Assembly (NCBI GenBank): GCA_024640585.1
Contig: JAHEEQ010000030.1
Span: 1-6,182, forward strand
Direction of reading: 5' to 3'
Source: Micrococcales bacterium
GTDB taxonomy: Bacteria; Actinomycetota; Actinomycetes; S36-B12; UBA5976
DNA length: 6,182 nt
Positions 1 to 5,664 of the stretch are shown here, one piece after another; the first letter of the stretch is position 1, and every line of letters begins with the position of its first letter. Both the position numbers and the translations under genes were made by a program. The notes below the pieces were generated by a model. The model was not told the origin of the DNA, did no database searches, and saw nothing but the letters and a program-made list of their open reading frames with translations.

Positions 1-11
1 TGATGCTCGAA

Positions 12-40
12 ATGACAGATTCAGGATTTGGCTTTACCCT
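12..40 (+). promoter_or_regulatory. Putative housekeeping-type promoter of the dnaK operon
   Basis: ATGACA at 12-17 differs from the consensus -35 TTGACA by one base. After a 17-base spacer, TACCCT at 35-40 fits the actinobacterial -10 pattern TANNNT. Transcription would start near base 46-48 and leave an untranslated leader of about 26 bases before the dnaK ATG at 73. This rests on hexamer matching only. Other promoters, and the expected HspR operator, could lie to the left of the window. Confidence 0.45.
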
Positions 41-62
41 ATGCCCATAACCCATCTACTTT

Positions 63-67
63 GGAGG
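63..67 (+). promoter_or_regulatory. Shine-Dalgarno site that sets the dnaK start
   Basis: GGAGG at 63-67 lies five bases before the ATG at 73. This strong site decides between that ATG and the in-frame TTG at 28. The TTG start would add fifteen residues that are not part of the DnaK family and would run into the putative promoter. Confidence 0.85.
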
Positions 68-72
68 AAAAC

Positions 73-1884
73 ATGGCCCGTGCAGTCGGAATCGACTTAG
101 GAACCACAAACTCAGTGGTTTGCGTACTAGAAGGTGGCGAACCAACCGTTATCGCCAACGCTGAAGGTGCTCGAACCACCCCATCAATCGTGGCTTTCGC
201 TAAGAACGGCGAAGTCTTGGTTGGTGAAGTTGCAAAGCGTCAAGCTGTAACAAATACCGATCGAACAATTCGTTCTGTAAAACGTCATATGGGAACCAAC
301 TGGAACGTTGACATTGACGATAAGAAATATCGCGCACAAGAAATCAGCGCACGCACATTGATGAAATTGAAGCGCGATGCTGAAGCGTATTTAGGTGAAA
401 CCATCACAGATGCAGTAATCACAGTTCCTGCATACTTCGATGACGCTCAACGTCAAGCAACAAAAGAAGCTGGCGAAATCGCTGGATTAAATGTCTTGCG
501 CATCATCAACGAACCAACCGCCGCCGCATTTGCATATGGTTTGGAAAAAGTTGATCAAGAGGAAACCATCTTGGTATTCGACCTCGGTGGTGGAACATTC
601 GACGTTTCACTTCTAGACATTGGTGGCGGAGTTGTTGAAGTTAAAGCAACAAACGGCGACAACCATCTTGGTGGTGACGACTGGGATGACAAGATCATCA
701 ATCACCTAGTTGCACAATTTAAGAATGCAAACAATGTGGATTTGTCTAAAGACAAAATGGCGATGCAACGTTTGAAAGAATCTGCAGAAAAAGCAAAGAT
801 TGAACTTTCTCAATCAATGCAAACTTCTATAAACCTTCCATACATCACAGCATCAGCTGAAGGTCCACTTCACTTGGATGAAACTTTGACTCGCGCCCAG
901 TTCGAACAACTCACTGCAGATTTGGTTGACCGTGCTCGCAAACCTTTTGAACAAGTTATCAAAGATGCAGGCGTTTCAGTCGACAAGATTGATCACATAG
1001 TTATGGTCGGTGGTTCAACCCGCATGCCAATGATTGTCGAACTTATCAAGAAACTAACTGGTGGGCGTGAACCAAATAAAGGTGTAAACCCAGACGAAGT
1101 TGTGGCAGTAGGTGCAGCTTTGCAAGCAGGTGTGCTCAAGGGTGAAGTGAAAGATGTTTTGCTACTTGACGTAACTCCTTTGACACTTGGTATCGAAACC
1201 AAAGGTGGAATCATGGCGAAAATCATCGAACGCAATACGACTATTCCAACCAAGCGTTCACAGATTTTCACTACTGCTGATGACAACCAACCTGCTGTAA
1301 GCATTCAGGTTTACCAAGGTGAACGTGAGATGACGCAGTACAACAAGAAGCTCGGAACTTTCGAACTTGTTGGTCTGCCACCAGCTCCACGTGGTGTACC
1401 GCAAATTGAAGTTACTTTCGACATCGACGCAAACGGCATCGTGCACGTGAGTGCTAAAGATTTGGGAACCGGCACTGTTCAGTCGATCACAATCACAGGC
1501 GGATCAGGACTTTCTAAAGAAGAAATTGATCGCATGATGAAGGATGCTGAATCGCATGCAGCTGAAGACGCACAACGCAAAGAGGAAGCAGAAACTCGCA
1601 ACCTTGCTGAAGGTTTGGTTTACCAGACTGAGAAGTTCGTTAAAGAAAACGAAGACAAAATCTCTGCCGAACAAAAGACCGATCTTGAAAGTGCTGTTGC
1701 AGATTTGAAGTCTGCGCTAGCGGGAACTGATACAGATGCAATCAAGTCCGCTAGCGAACGAGTTGCAACACTTTCACAACAAGTCGGTGCAGCTCTCTAC
1801 GCCAATTCTTCAGCGGAACCTCAATCTGAATCTTCTGAAGATGAAGACATTGTTGAAGGTGAAGTAATCGACGAGGACAAATAA
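73..1884 (+). CDS. dnaK: Molecular chaperone DnaK (Hsp70)
   Basis: DnaK is the cytoplasmic ATP-dependent chaperone that binds exposed hydrophobic peptides of unfolded clients, with DnaJ and GrpE as partners. The 603-residue product has the phosphate-binding IDLGTTNS at 7-14, Lys70 at the position of the catalytic lysine, the second Hsp70 signature [11 protein letters not shown] at 169-179, and the third signature with VGGSTRMP at 312-319. The interdomain linker VLLLD is at 362-366, followed by the beta-sandwich peptide-binding domain to about 480 and the helical lid. The acidic tail contains EGEVIDEDK. The nucleotide-binding domain lacks the roughly 25-residue insert that E. coli DnaK has after the IKR motif, as is usual in Gram-positives. 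The protein is somewhat shorter than typical 610-640-residue homologues, mainly because the C-terminal tail is short. It is first in the operon; its stop overlaps the grpE start. In actinobacteria DnaK also serves as HspR co-repressor, which is family knowledge. Confidence 0.98.
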   Translation: MARAVGIDLGTTNSVVCVLEGGEPTVIANAEGARTTPSIVAFAKNGEVLVGEVAKRQAVTNTDRTIRSVKRHMGTNWNVDIDDKKYRAQEISARTLMKLKRDAEAYLGETITDAVITVPAYFDDAQRQATKEAGEIAGLNVLRIINEPTAAAFAYGLEKVDQEETILVFDLGGGTFDVSLLDIGGGVVEVKATNGDNHLGGDDWDDKIINHLVAQFKNANNVDLSKDKMAMQRLKESAEKAKIELSQSMQTSINLPYITASAEGPLHLDETLTRAQFEQLTADLVDRARKPFEQVIKDAGVSVDKIDHIVMVGGSTRMPMIVELIKKLTGGREPNKGVNPDEVVAVGAALQAGVLKGEVKDVLLLDVTPLTLGIETKGGIMAKIIERNTTIPTKRSQIFTTADDNQPAVSIQVYQGEREMTQYNKKLGTFELVGLPPAPRGVPQIEVTFDIDANGIVHVSAKDLGTGTVQSITITGGSGLSKEEIDRMMKDAESHAAEDAQRKEEAETRNLAEGLVYQTEKFVKENEDKISAEQKTDLESAVADLKSALAGTDTDAIKSASERVATLSQQVGAALYANSSAEPQSESSEDEDIVEGEVIDEDK

Positions 1885-2405
1885 TGTCTAGCTCACAAAA
1901 CGAAAACGGAATGGCTGGCTTCGAGGAAAACCTCGAAGCGGCTATAGCCGAAGAAGAAGCGGTTGAAACTGAAGTAGCAGATAAGTTGACTGAATTAACC
2001 GGCGATATCCAGCGATTGCAAGCGGAATATGCAAACTACCGTAAACGGGTTGAACGCGATCGCTCTTTGGCTCGTGAAACCGCGATTGCAGACGTGCTGA
2101 ATGCATTCTTACCAGTCCTAGATGATTTTGCTCGCGCAAACGAACACGGCGAACTAACCGGCGCCTTCAAGAGTGTAAGTGATTCAGTTGACGGGATCAT
2201 GAAGAAATACGGACTTGAAACGTTTGGTGCCGCTGGAGAAGATTTTGATCCCGAGCTTCACGAAGCTATGACTCATCAAACTACAGATGAAAACGGAGAC
2301 ATAGTCACCGTAGTTACCGCGGTTTACCAATCCGGTTTCCGCTTTGCGGGAAGAGTACTTCGTCCAGCCCGCGTTGCTGTCGAAGACATCGTCCGTACTG
2401 TCTAA
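1884..2405 (+). CDS. grpE: Nucleotide exchange factor GrpE
   Basis: GrpE is a homodimer that releases ADP from DnaK and so resets the chaperone cycle. The 173-residue product has an acidic, probably disordered start (about 1-33). A long dimerisation helix follows with IQRLQAEYANYRKRVERD near 42-59. The C-terminal beta-wing domain that contacts DnaK carries FDPELHEAM at 121-129 and GFRFAGRVLRPARVAV at 151-166, matching the family signature. It is shorter than the 200-plus-residue GrpE of many actinobacteria; the difference lies in the variable N-terminus. The ATG overlaps the dnaK stop as TAATG, and GAGGA at 1873-1877 lies six bases upstream, which supports this start and translational coupling. 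An internal ATG at 1911 has no ribosome binding site. Confidence 0.97.
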   Translation: MSSSQNENGMAGFEENLEAAIAEEEAVETEVADKLTELTGDIQRLQAEYANYRKRVERDRSLARETAIADVLNAFLPVLDDFARANEHGELTGAFKSVSDSVDGIMKKYGLETFGAAGEDFDPELHEAMTHQTTDENGDIVTVVTAVYQSGFRFAGRVLRPARVAVEDIVRTV

Positions 2406-2430
2406 GAAATTAGGGAAGATTTCAATTTGC

Positions 2431-2441
2431 GAAAGGGGTGA
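2431..2441 (+). promoter_or_regulatory. Ribosome binding site that sets the dnaJ start
   Basis: GAAAGGGGTGA nearly matches the full anti-16S complement GAAAGGAGGTGA, with one base missing. The GGGG run at 2435-2438 lies five bases before the ATG at 2444. The in-frame GTG at 2438-2440 is inside this site, so it is unlikely to be the start. Confidence 0.75.
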
Positions 2442-2443
2442 AA

Positions 2444-3586
2444 ATGAATCCAGATTGGGCAGAGAAAGATTTCTACAAAATACTTGGCGTTAGCAAAAGT
2501 GCAACCCAAGATGAAATCAAAAAGAAATATCGCAAGCTGGCAAAAGAATTTCACCCTGATGCAAATCCTGACAATGCAAAAGCTGAAAGTAAATTTAAGG
2601 AAGTTTCCGAAGCTTACGATGTTGTCGGCAGTGAAGATTCTCGAAAAGAGTACGATGAATTTCGCGACGCGGTAGCTAGTGGCGCTTATATGGGCGGCGG
2701 ACCAAGAAGTGGTGGCACCCAATATCAAGGCGGAAATTTCAATTTTGAAGACATCTTTGGTGACATGGGTGGAATGTTTGGCGGTGGAGGCAATCGAGCT
2801 CGCCGCGGAAATGATCTCGAGACTCGTGTAACTATTTCATTTGCAGACGCACTTCAAGGTGTGACAACTCCACTTCGCATCACTGGAGATGTGGTTTGTG
2901 GAAGTTGTCGCGGAAGTCGAGCCGAAGCGGGTTCAAAAGTTTCTACCTGTCCAACATGCAATGGTCGGGGACAGGTCTCAAGAAATGTAGGCGGTTTTGG
3001 AATTCCACAAACTTGCAATAGTTGCCAAGGCACTGGACAAAAAATCGAAAAACCATGTCGAAACTGTCATGCAACCGGAATTATTCGTGACACCAAAACA
3101 GTTCAAATAAAAATCCCACGCGGTGTGAAAGATGGTGCGGCTATTCGGCTCTCAGGTCGCGGTGCCGCTGGCCAAAATGGTGGACCTGCTGGAGATTTAA
3201 TTGTTCGAATAACTGTCACTCCACACCCAGTTTTTGGAAGACGGGATGACAACTTAACGATTACCGTCCCAATCACCTTTAGCGAAGCAACGCTTGGCGC
3301 ACAAATCTCTGTTCCAGTCGTTACTGGTGGAAATATCACTTTAAAAATTCCTGCAGGGACTACTTCTGGAAAAACTTTTCGAGTTAAAGGTCGCGGCGTA
3401 ACAAATGGCAAAGGCAAACAAGGAGATTTGTTTGTCACGGTTGAGCTTGCCATTCCACTTAAACTTTCGAAACAGGCAAAAGCTGCACTTGAAACATTTG
3501 CACAAGAAACCGCAAATGAAGACCCTCGACAAGAACTACTTGCAAAAGCTGCAAGCGCACCACGAATTAATCCGGATGGTGAGTGA
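2444..3586 (+). CDS. dnaJ: Co-chaperone DnaJ (DnaJ1 type)
   Basis: DnaJ binds unfolded clients, passes them to DnaK and stimulates its ATPase. The 380-residue protein starts WAEKDFYKILGVSK, typical of the dnaK-linked actinobacterial DnaJ1. The J domain spans about 9-73 with the essential HPD at 37-39. A Gly/Phe-rich linker (about 80-122) contains FEDIFGDMGGMFGGGG. The zinc domain has four cysteine pairs: C152/C155, C169/C172, C191/C194 and C205/C208. The client-binding beta domains follow, with GGPAGDLIVRITVTPHPVF near the middle and GKQGDLFVTVELAIP near the end. All eight zinc cysteines are present, but the first and fourth motifs deviate from CxxCxGxG: the last Gly is R159 in the first, and A210 replaces the first Gly in the fourth. 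It lies 38 bases after grpE, and its TGA overlaps the hspR ATG. Confidence 0.97.
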   Translation: MNPDWAEKDFYKILGVSKSATQDEIKKKYRKLAKEFHPDANPDNAKAESKFKEVSEAYDVVGSEDSRKEYDEFRDAVASGAYMGGGPRSGGTQYQGGNFNFEDIFGDMGGMFGGGGNRARRGNDLETRVTISFADALQGVTTPLRITGDVVCGSCRGSRAEAGSKVSTCPTCNGRGQVSRNVGGFGIPQTCNSCQGTGQKIEKPCRNCHATGIIRDTKTVQIKIPRGVKDGAAIRLSGRGAAGQNGGPAGDLIVRITVTPHPVFGRRDDNLTITVPITFSEATLGAQISVPVVTGGNITLKIPAGTTSGKTFRVKGRGVTNGKGKQGDLFVTVELAIPLKLSKQAKAALETFAQETANEDPRQELLAKAASAPRINPDGE

Positions 3587-3939
3587 TGGCGGGACGAGAG
3601 TTTGGATTTCCAGATATTGATGTTGATGCTGCCGTTTACGGCATCACTGTGGCTGCGCAAATTGCAAACCTCCATCCACAAACACTTCGCCAATACGATC
3701 GACTCGGTTTAGTAAGTCCTGGAAGAACCGATGGTCGCACTCGACTTTATTCACTTCGAGATATCGCAAGACTTCAAGAGATTTCTGAATTAACAGCCGC
3801 TGGTGTAAATCTTGCTGGAATCCAACGCATCATGCAGTTGGAAGAAGAGAATCTCAGACTCCACCAGCGACTAGATGAAGTAACTCGACAAGTTTCGTCT
3901 ACTGCTGTTGTGGTATGGCGACCACAAAGAAAGCGTTAA
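3586..3939 (+). CDS. hspR: Heat-shock repressor HspR (MerR family)
   Basis: HspR represses the dnaK operon in actinobacteria by binding HAIR inverted repeats together with DnaK; heat stress titrates DnaK away and lifts repression (family knowledge). The 117-residue product has a MerR winged helix-turn-helix: ITVAAQIANLHPQTLRQYD at 20-38, then GLVSPGRTDGRTRLYSLRDI at 41-60. GVNLAGIQRI at 73-82 is a hallmark of HspR rather than of general MerR regulators. A short coiled coil (about 84-103) follows, then the tail TAVVVWRP at 106-113, which resembles the HspR C-terminus I recall from mycobacteria. There is no C-terminal ligand-binding domain. The ATG at 3586 shares its A with the dnaJ TGA stop; a GTG at 3583 directly before it is an equally possible start, adding one residue. 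Overlap and position indicate co-transcription and an autoregulatory loop. Confidence 0.93.
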   Translation: MAGREFGFPDIDVDAAVYGITVAAQIANLHPQTLRQYDRLGLVSPGRTDGRTRLYSLRDIARLQEISELTAAGVNLAGIQRIMQLEEENLRLHQRLDEVTRQVSSTAVVVWRPQRKR

Positions 3940-3941
3940 TC

Positions 3942-4700
3942 ATGGCCAAGAAATGGGCATTGGTCACAGGAGCAACCGCTGGTATCGGTTTTGAATTTGC
4001 AAAGCTACTTGCAAGTGAAAATCACAATCTCGTATTGGTAGCGCGAGATTCAGATCGATTAATAAAACTTGCTGACGATTTTGCAATGCAGTATGGAATC
4101 GATTGCGAAGTGTTAGTTGCAGATTTGGCAGAACCCGCCCAACTTGAAAACGTAGCCAATCGAGTTAGCCAATCGAAAAATCGAATTGAAGTATTAATCA
4201 ACAACGCTGGATTTAGCGTAAACCAAAGTATTTCAAACGGTGACTATAAACTGGAAAAGGCGATGCTGGATGTGCTTGTAACTGCAGTCTTGCGACTCTC
4301 ACATGCAGCAGCTGCACAAATGCGTGAAAATGGCGGCGGAGATATATTGATTGTTTCTTCGGTTGCATCATTCATGACTGGCGGTACTTACTCATCCGCT
4401 AAAGCTTGGGCTACAAACTTTGCAGAATCATTAGCTAGCGAAGTAAATAAATATGGTGTAAGAGTTTCGGCGCTATGCCCAGGATTCACGCACACGGAAT
4501 TTCATGCACGAGCGAAATTTAATAAATCCGAGATTCCCAATTGGCTTTGGCTTGATGCAAATTACGTCGTGAGAATGGGTTGGAAAGATCACAAACGAGG
4601 AAAAGTTGTTTCCATTCCTAGTTATCGCTACAAACTTTTGGTCATACTTCTAAAAATAGTCCCACGATCGATTATTCGTAAGATTCAACGGCAGAAATAA
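3942..4700 (+). CDS. Short-chain dehydrogenase/reductase, substrate unknown
   Basis: This 252-residue protein is a classical SDR, a cytoplasmic NAD(P)H-dependent oxidoreductase with a Rossmann fold. Visible motifs are TGATAGIG at 9-16 (cofactor binding), ARD at 34-36 after the second strand, where a basic residue hints at NADP(H), and ADL at 60-62. Further motifs are NNAG at 87-90, SS at 139-140 and Y150-SSA-K154 (catalytic Tyr and Lys), with CPGFTHTEFH downstream. The stretch between the serines and the tyrosine is about three residues shorter than in many SDRs; I recall similar short forms with a GTYxASKAW motif in actinobacteria. The C-terminus has a hydrophobic basic segment (LVILLKIVPRSIIRKIQ), possibly a membrane-associating helix. 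The ATG at 3942 is chosen because MAKKWALVTG is a typical SDR start; the upstream ATG at 3915 lies within hspR. It starts two bases after the hspR stop with only a weak GAAAG site, so coupling to hspR is likely. Its end overlaps the convergent gene by 29 bases. The substrate cannot be told. Confidence 0.92.
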   Translation: MAKKWALVTGATAGIGFEFAKLLASENHNLVLVARDSDRLIKLADDFAMQYGIDCEVLVADLAEPAQLENVANRVSQSKNRIEVLINNAGFSVNQSISNGDYKLEKAMLDVLVTAVLRLSHAAAAQMRENGGGDILIVSSVASFMTGGTYSSAKAWATNFAESLASEVNKYGVRVSALCPGFTHTEFHARAKFNKSEIPNWLWLDANYVVRMGWKDHKRGKVVSIPSYRYKLLVILLKIVPRSIIRKIQRQK

Positions 4701-5082
4701 CTGAATTTTGCAGATCGGCGGGTGTTGATTTAACAATGTCCCAATTTCTAAGTCGCGCAAGATTTAAGTTTGCTTCGTTTTCCGTTGTATCTATATAAAT
4801 AACTGGAGCGTCTGGCCATTCCACGAATTTTCCTTCGGGCAATTCGTCAATGCATACATAAGACAAAACCCTGAAGTGATTGGTTCTAAAAAACACCTGA
4901 AGCGACGGCAGTAGTTTTGCAATTCCTTTGAATGCCACCACATGACTTCCCCGAGAATCTCCAAGCGAAATGGATTTACAGATAGCAGCAATTTGGGAGT
5001 ACTCGGCAGCAGTATCGTCAAAATCAACTGTTTGTGCCCATGGCAATTTGTTTGATTTAGTCGCTAAAGCCAAAATTCCCAT
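4672..5082 (-). CDS. Unrecognised 136-residue protein
   Basis: I do not recognise this family. The 136-residue product has no signal peptide, membrane segment, cysteine motif or obvious catalytic motif. It looks like a small mixed alpha/beta soluble protein. A polar N-terminal half carries YSQIAAICKSISLGDSRG (about 28-45). Alternating hydrophobic stretches follow: HVVAFKGIAKLLPSLQVFF near 47-65, FRVLSYVCIDELP near 70-82 and APVIYIDTT near 92-100. A helical, acidic C-terminus ends VISAVESYE. It is probably real: it fills the space between two well-defined genes, no competing long frame there looks like protein, and a TANNNT hexamer sits six bases before its ATG. It overlaps the SDR gene tail to tail by 29 bases and is divergent from pyrE. 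No Shine-Dalgarno site is visible, consistent with leaderless translation. Its function cannot be inferred from its neighbours. Confidence 0.72.
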   Translation of the reverse strand: MGILALATKSNKLPWAQTVDFDDTAAEYSQIAAICKSISLGDSRGSHVVAFKGIAKLLPSLQVFFRTNHFRVLSYVCIDELPEGKFVEWPDAPVIYIDTTENEANLNLARLRNWDIVKSTPADLQNSVISAVESYE

Positions 5083-5088
5083 AGAGAC

Positions 5089-5094
5089 ACTTTA
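5089..5094 (-). promoter_or_regulatory. Putative leaderless -10 element of the unrecognised gene
   Basis: Read on the minus strand, TAAAGT fits the actinobacterial -10 pattern TANNNT and is followed by exactly six bases (5088-5083) before the ATG at 5082. This places the transcription start at or next to the A of the start codon. No Shine-Dalgarno site precedes the ATG and no convincing -35 is seen. Confidence 0.5.
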
Positions 5095-5113
5095 TGAGTG
5101 AAAATGGGTTGAG

Positions 5114-5119
5114 TAGGCT
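5114..5119 (+). promoter_or_regulatory. Putative leaderless -10 element of pyrE
   Basis: TAGGCT fits TANNNT and lies six bases before the pyrE ATG at 5126, which would make the mRNA start on the start codon. There is no Shine-Dalgarno site in the preceding bases. A -35 match is weak (TTTATG at 5091-5096 with a 17-base spacer), as is common for actinobacterial promoters. Confidence 0.5.
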
Positions 5120-5125
5120 TGCCAC

Positions 5126-5662
5126 ATGACCGACTCAAAAGCCGCACTTCGTGAAGAAATCATCAATAAAGCCGTTGTTCATGGCAAAGTTATTTTGTCT
5201 AGTGGCAAAGAGGCTGACTACTACGTAGACCTTCGCCGTGTCACTCTTGATTCAGTGGCAGCGCCACTGGTTGGTGATGTGATGCTCGATGTATGTGCGG
5301 ATTTTGAATTCGACGCAGTGGGCGGACTCACACTTGGCGCAGATCCCGTCGCAACTGCCATGTTGCACTCTGCAAGTCGACGAGGACGCAAGCTCGATGC
5401 ATTCGTGGTTCGCAAAAGCGAAAAGGCACATGGTCTTCAGCGCCGCATCGAAGGACCAGATGTGAAAGGTCGCAAAGTTCTTGCAGTCGAAGATACTTCA
5501 ACAACTGGTGGTTCGGTTCTCGCAGCTGTTGAAGCTCTTGAAGCTGAAGGCGCGATAGTGGTTGGTGTTGCGGTAATTGTTGATCGCGGTGCTGGCCAAA
5601 AGATTATTGATGCAGGCTATAAGTATTTAGCCGCTTACACCTTGCAGGATTTGGGTTTGTAA
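5126..5662 (+). CDS. pyrE: Orotate phosphoribosyltransferase
   Basis: PyrE joins orotate to PRPP to give orotidine 5'-monophosphate, the fifth step of de novo UMP synthesis, in the cytoplasm as a homodimer. The 178-residue protein is of usual length for the short actinobacterial form. SSGKEADYYVDLRRVTL at 25-41 is the N-terminal OPRT motif. GGLTLGADPVATA at 66-78 forms part of the substrate site. RKSEKAHG at 96-103 is the mobile catalytic loop with conserved lysines, and VLAVEDTSTTGGS at 118-130 is the PRPP-binding motif. The ATG at 5126 is supported by the family-like N-terminus and the -10 element six bases before it. It is transcribed away from the unrecognised gene and ends two bases before the convergent DedA-type gene. 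No other pyr gene is in the window, so it appears to be a stand-alone locus. Confidence 0.96.
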   Translation: MTDSKAALREEIINKAVVHGKVILSSGKEADYYVDLRRVTLDSVAAPLVGDVMLDVCADFEFDAVGGLTLGADPVATAMLHSASRRGRKLDAFVVRKSEKAHGLQRRIEGPDVKGRKVLAVEDTSTTGGSVLAAVEALEAEGAIVVGVAVIVDRGAGQKIIDAGYKYLAAYTLQDLGL

Positions 5663-5664
5663 AA

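Noticed and set aside
28..72. Fifteen-codon in-frame extension of dnaK from a TTG at 28
   Set aside because: The extra residues have no counterpart in DnaK, and the GGAGG at 63-67 points to the ATG at 73.
3103..3693. 196-codon open frame on the minus strand, opposite dnaJ and hspR
   Set aside because: It is the mirror of strongly conserved dnaJ and hspR coding sequence, resembles no protein I know, and is low-complexity Ser/Pro/Val-rich as expected of a shadow frame.
3915..3941. Upstream in-frame ATG at 3915 for the SDR gene
   Set aside because: It lies inside hspR with no ribosome site and adds nine residues ahead of the canonical SDR N-terminus; the ATG at 3942 fits better.
4680..4710. 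ATTCA...TGAAT inverted repeat at the SDR / unrecognised gene junction as a possible terminator
   Set aside because: The arms are only five A/T-rich bases with a long loop and no U tract.
5109..5138. TTGAGT and ACTCAA, the two inner half-sites of a HAIR (HspR) operator, straddling the pyrE start
   Set aside because: The spacer is 18 bases instead of the 7 of HAIR, the outer C/G pair is missing, and one half lies in the pyrE coding sequence. Six-base arms at free spacing occur easily by chance, and pyrE is not a known HspR target.
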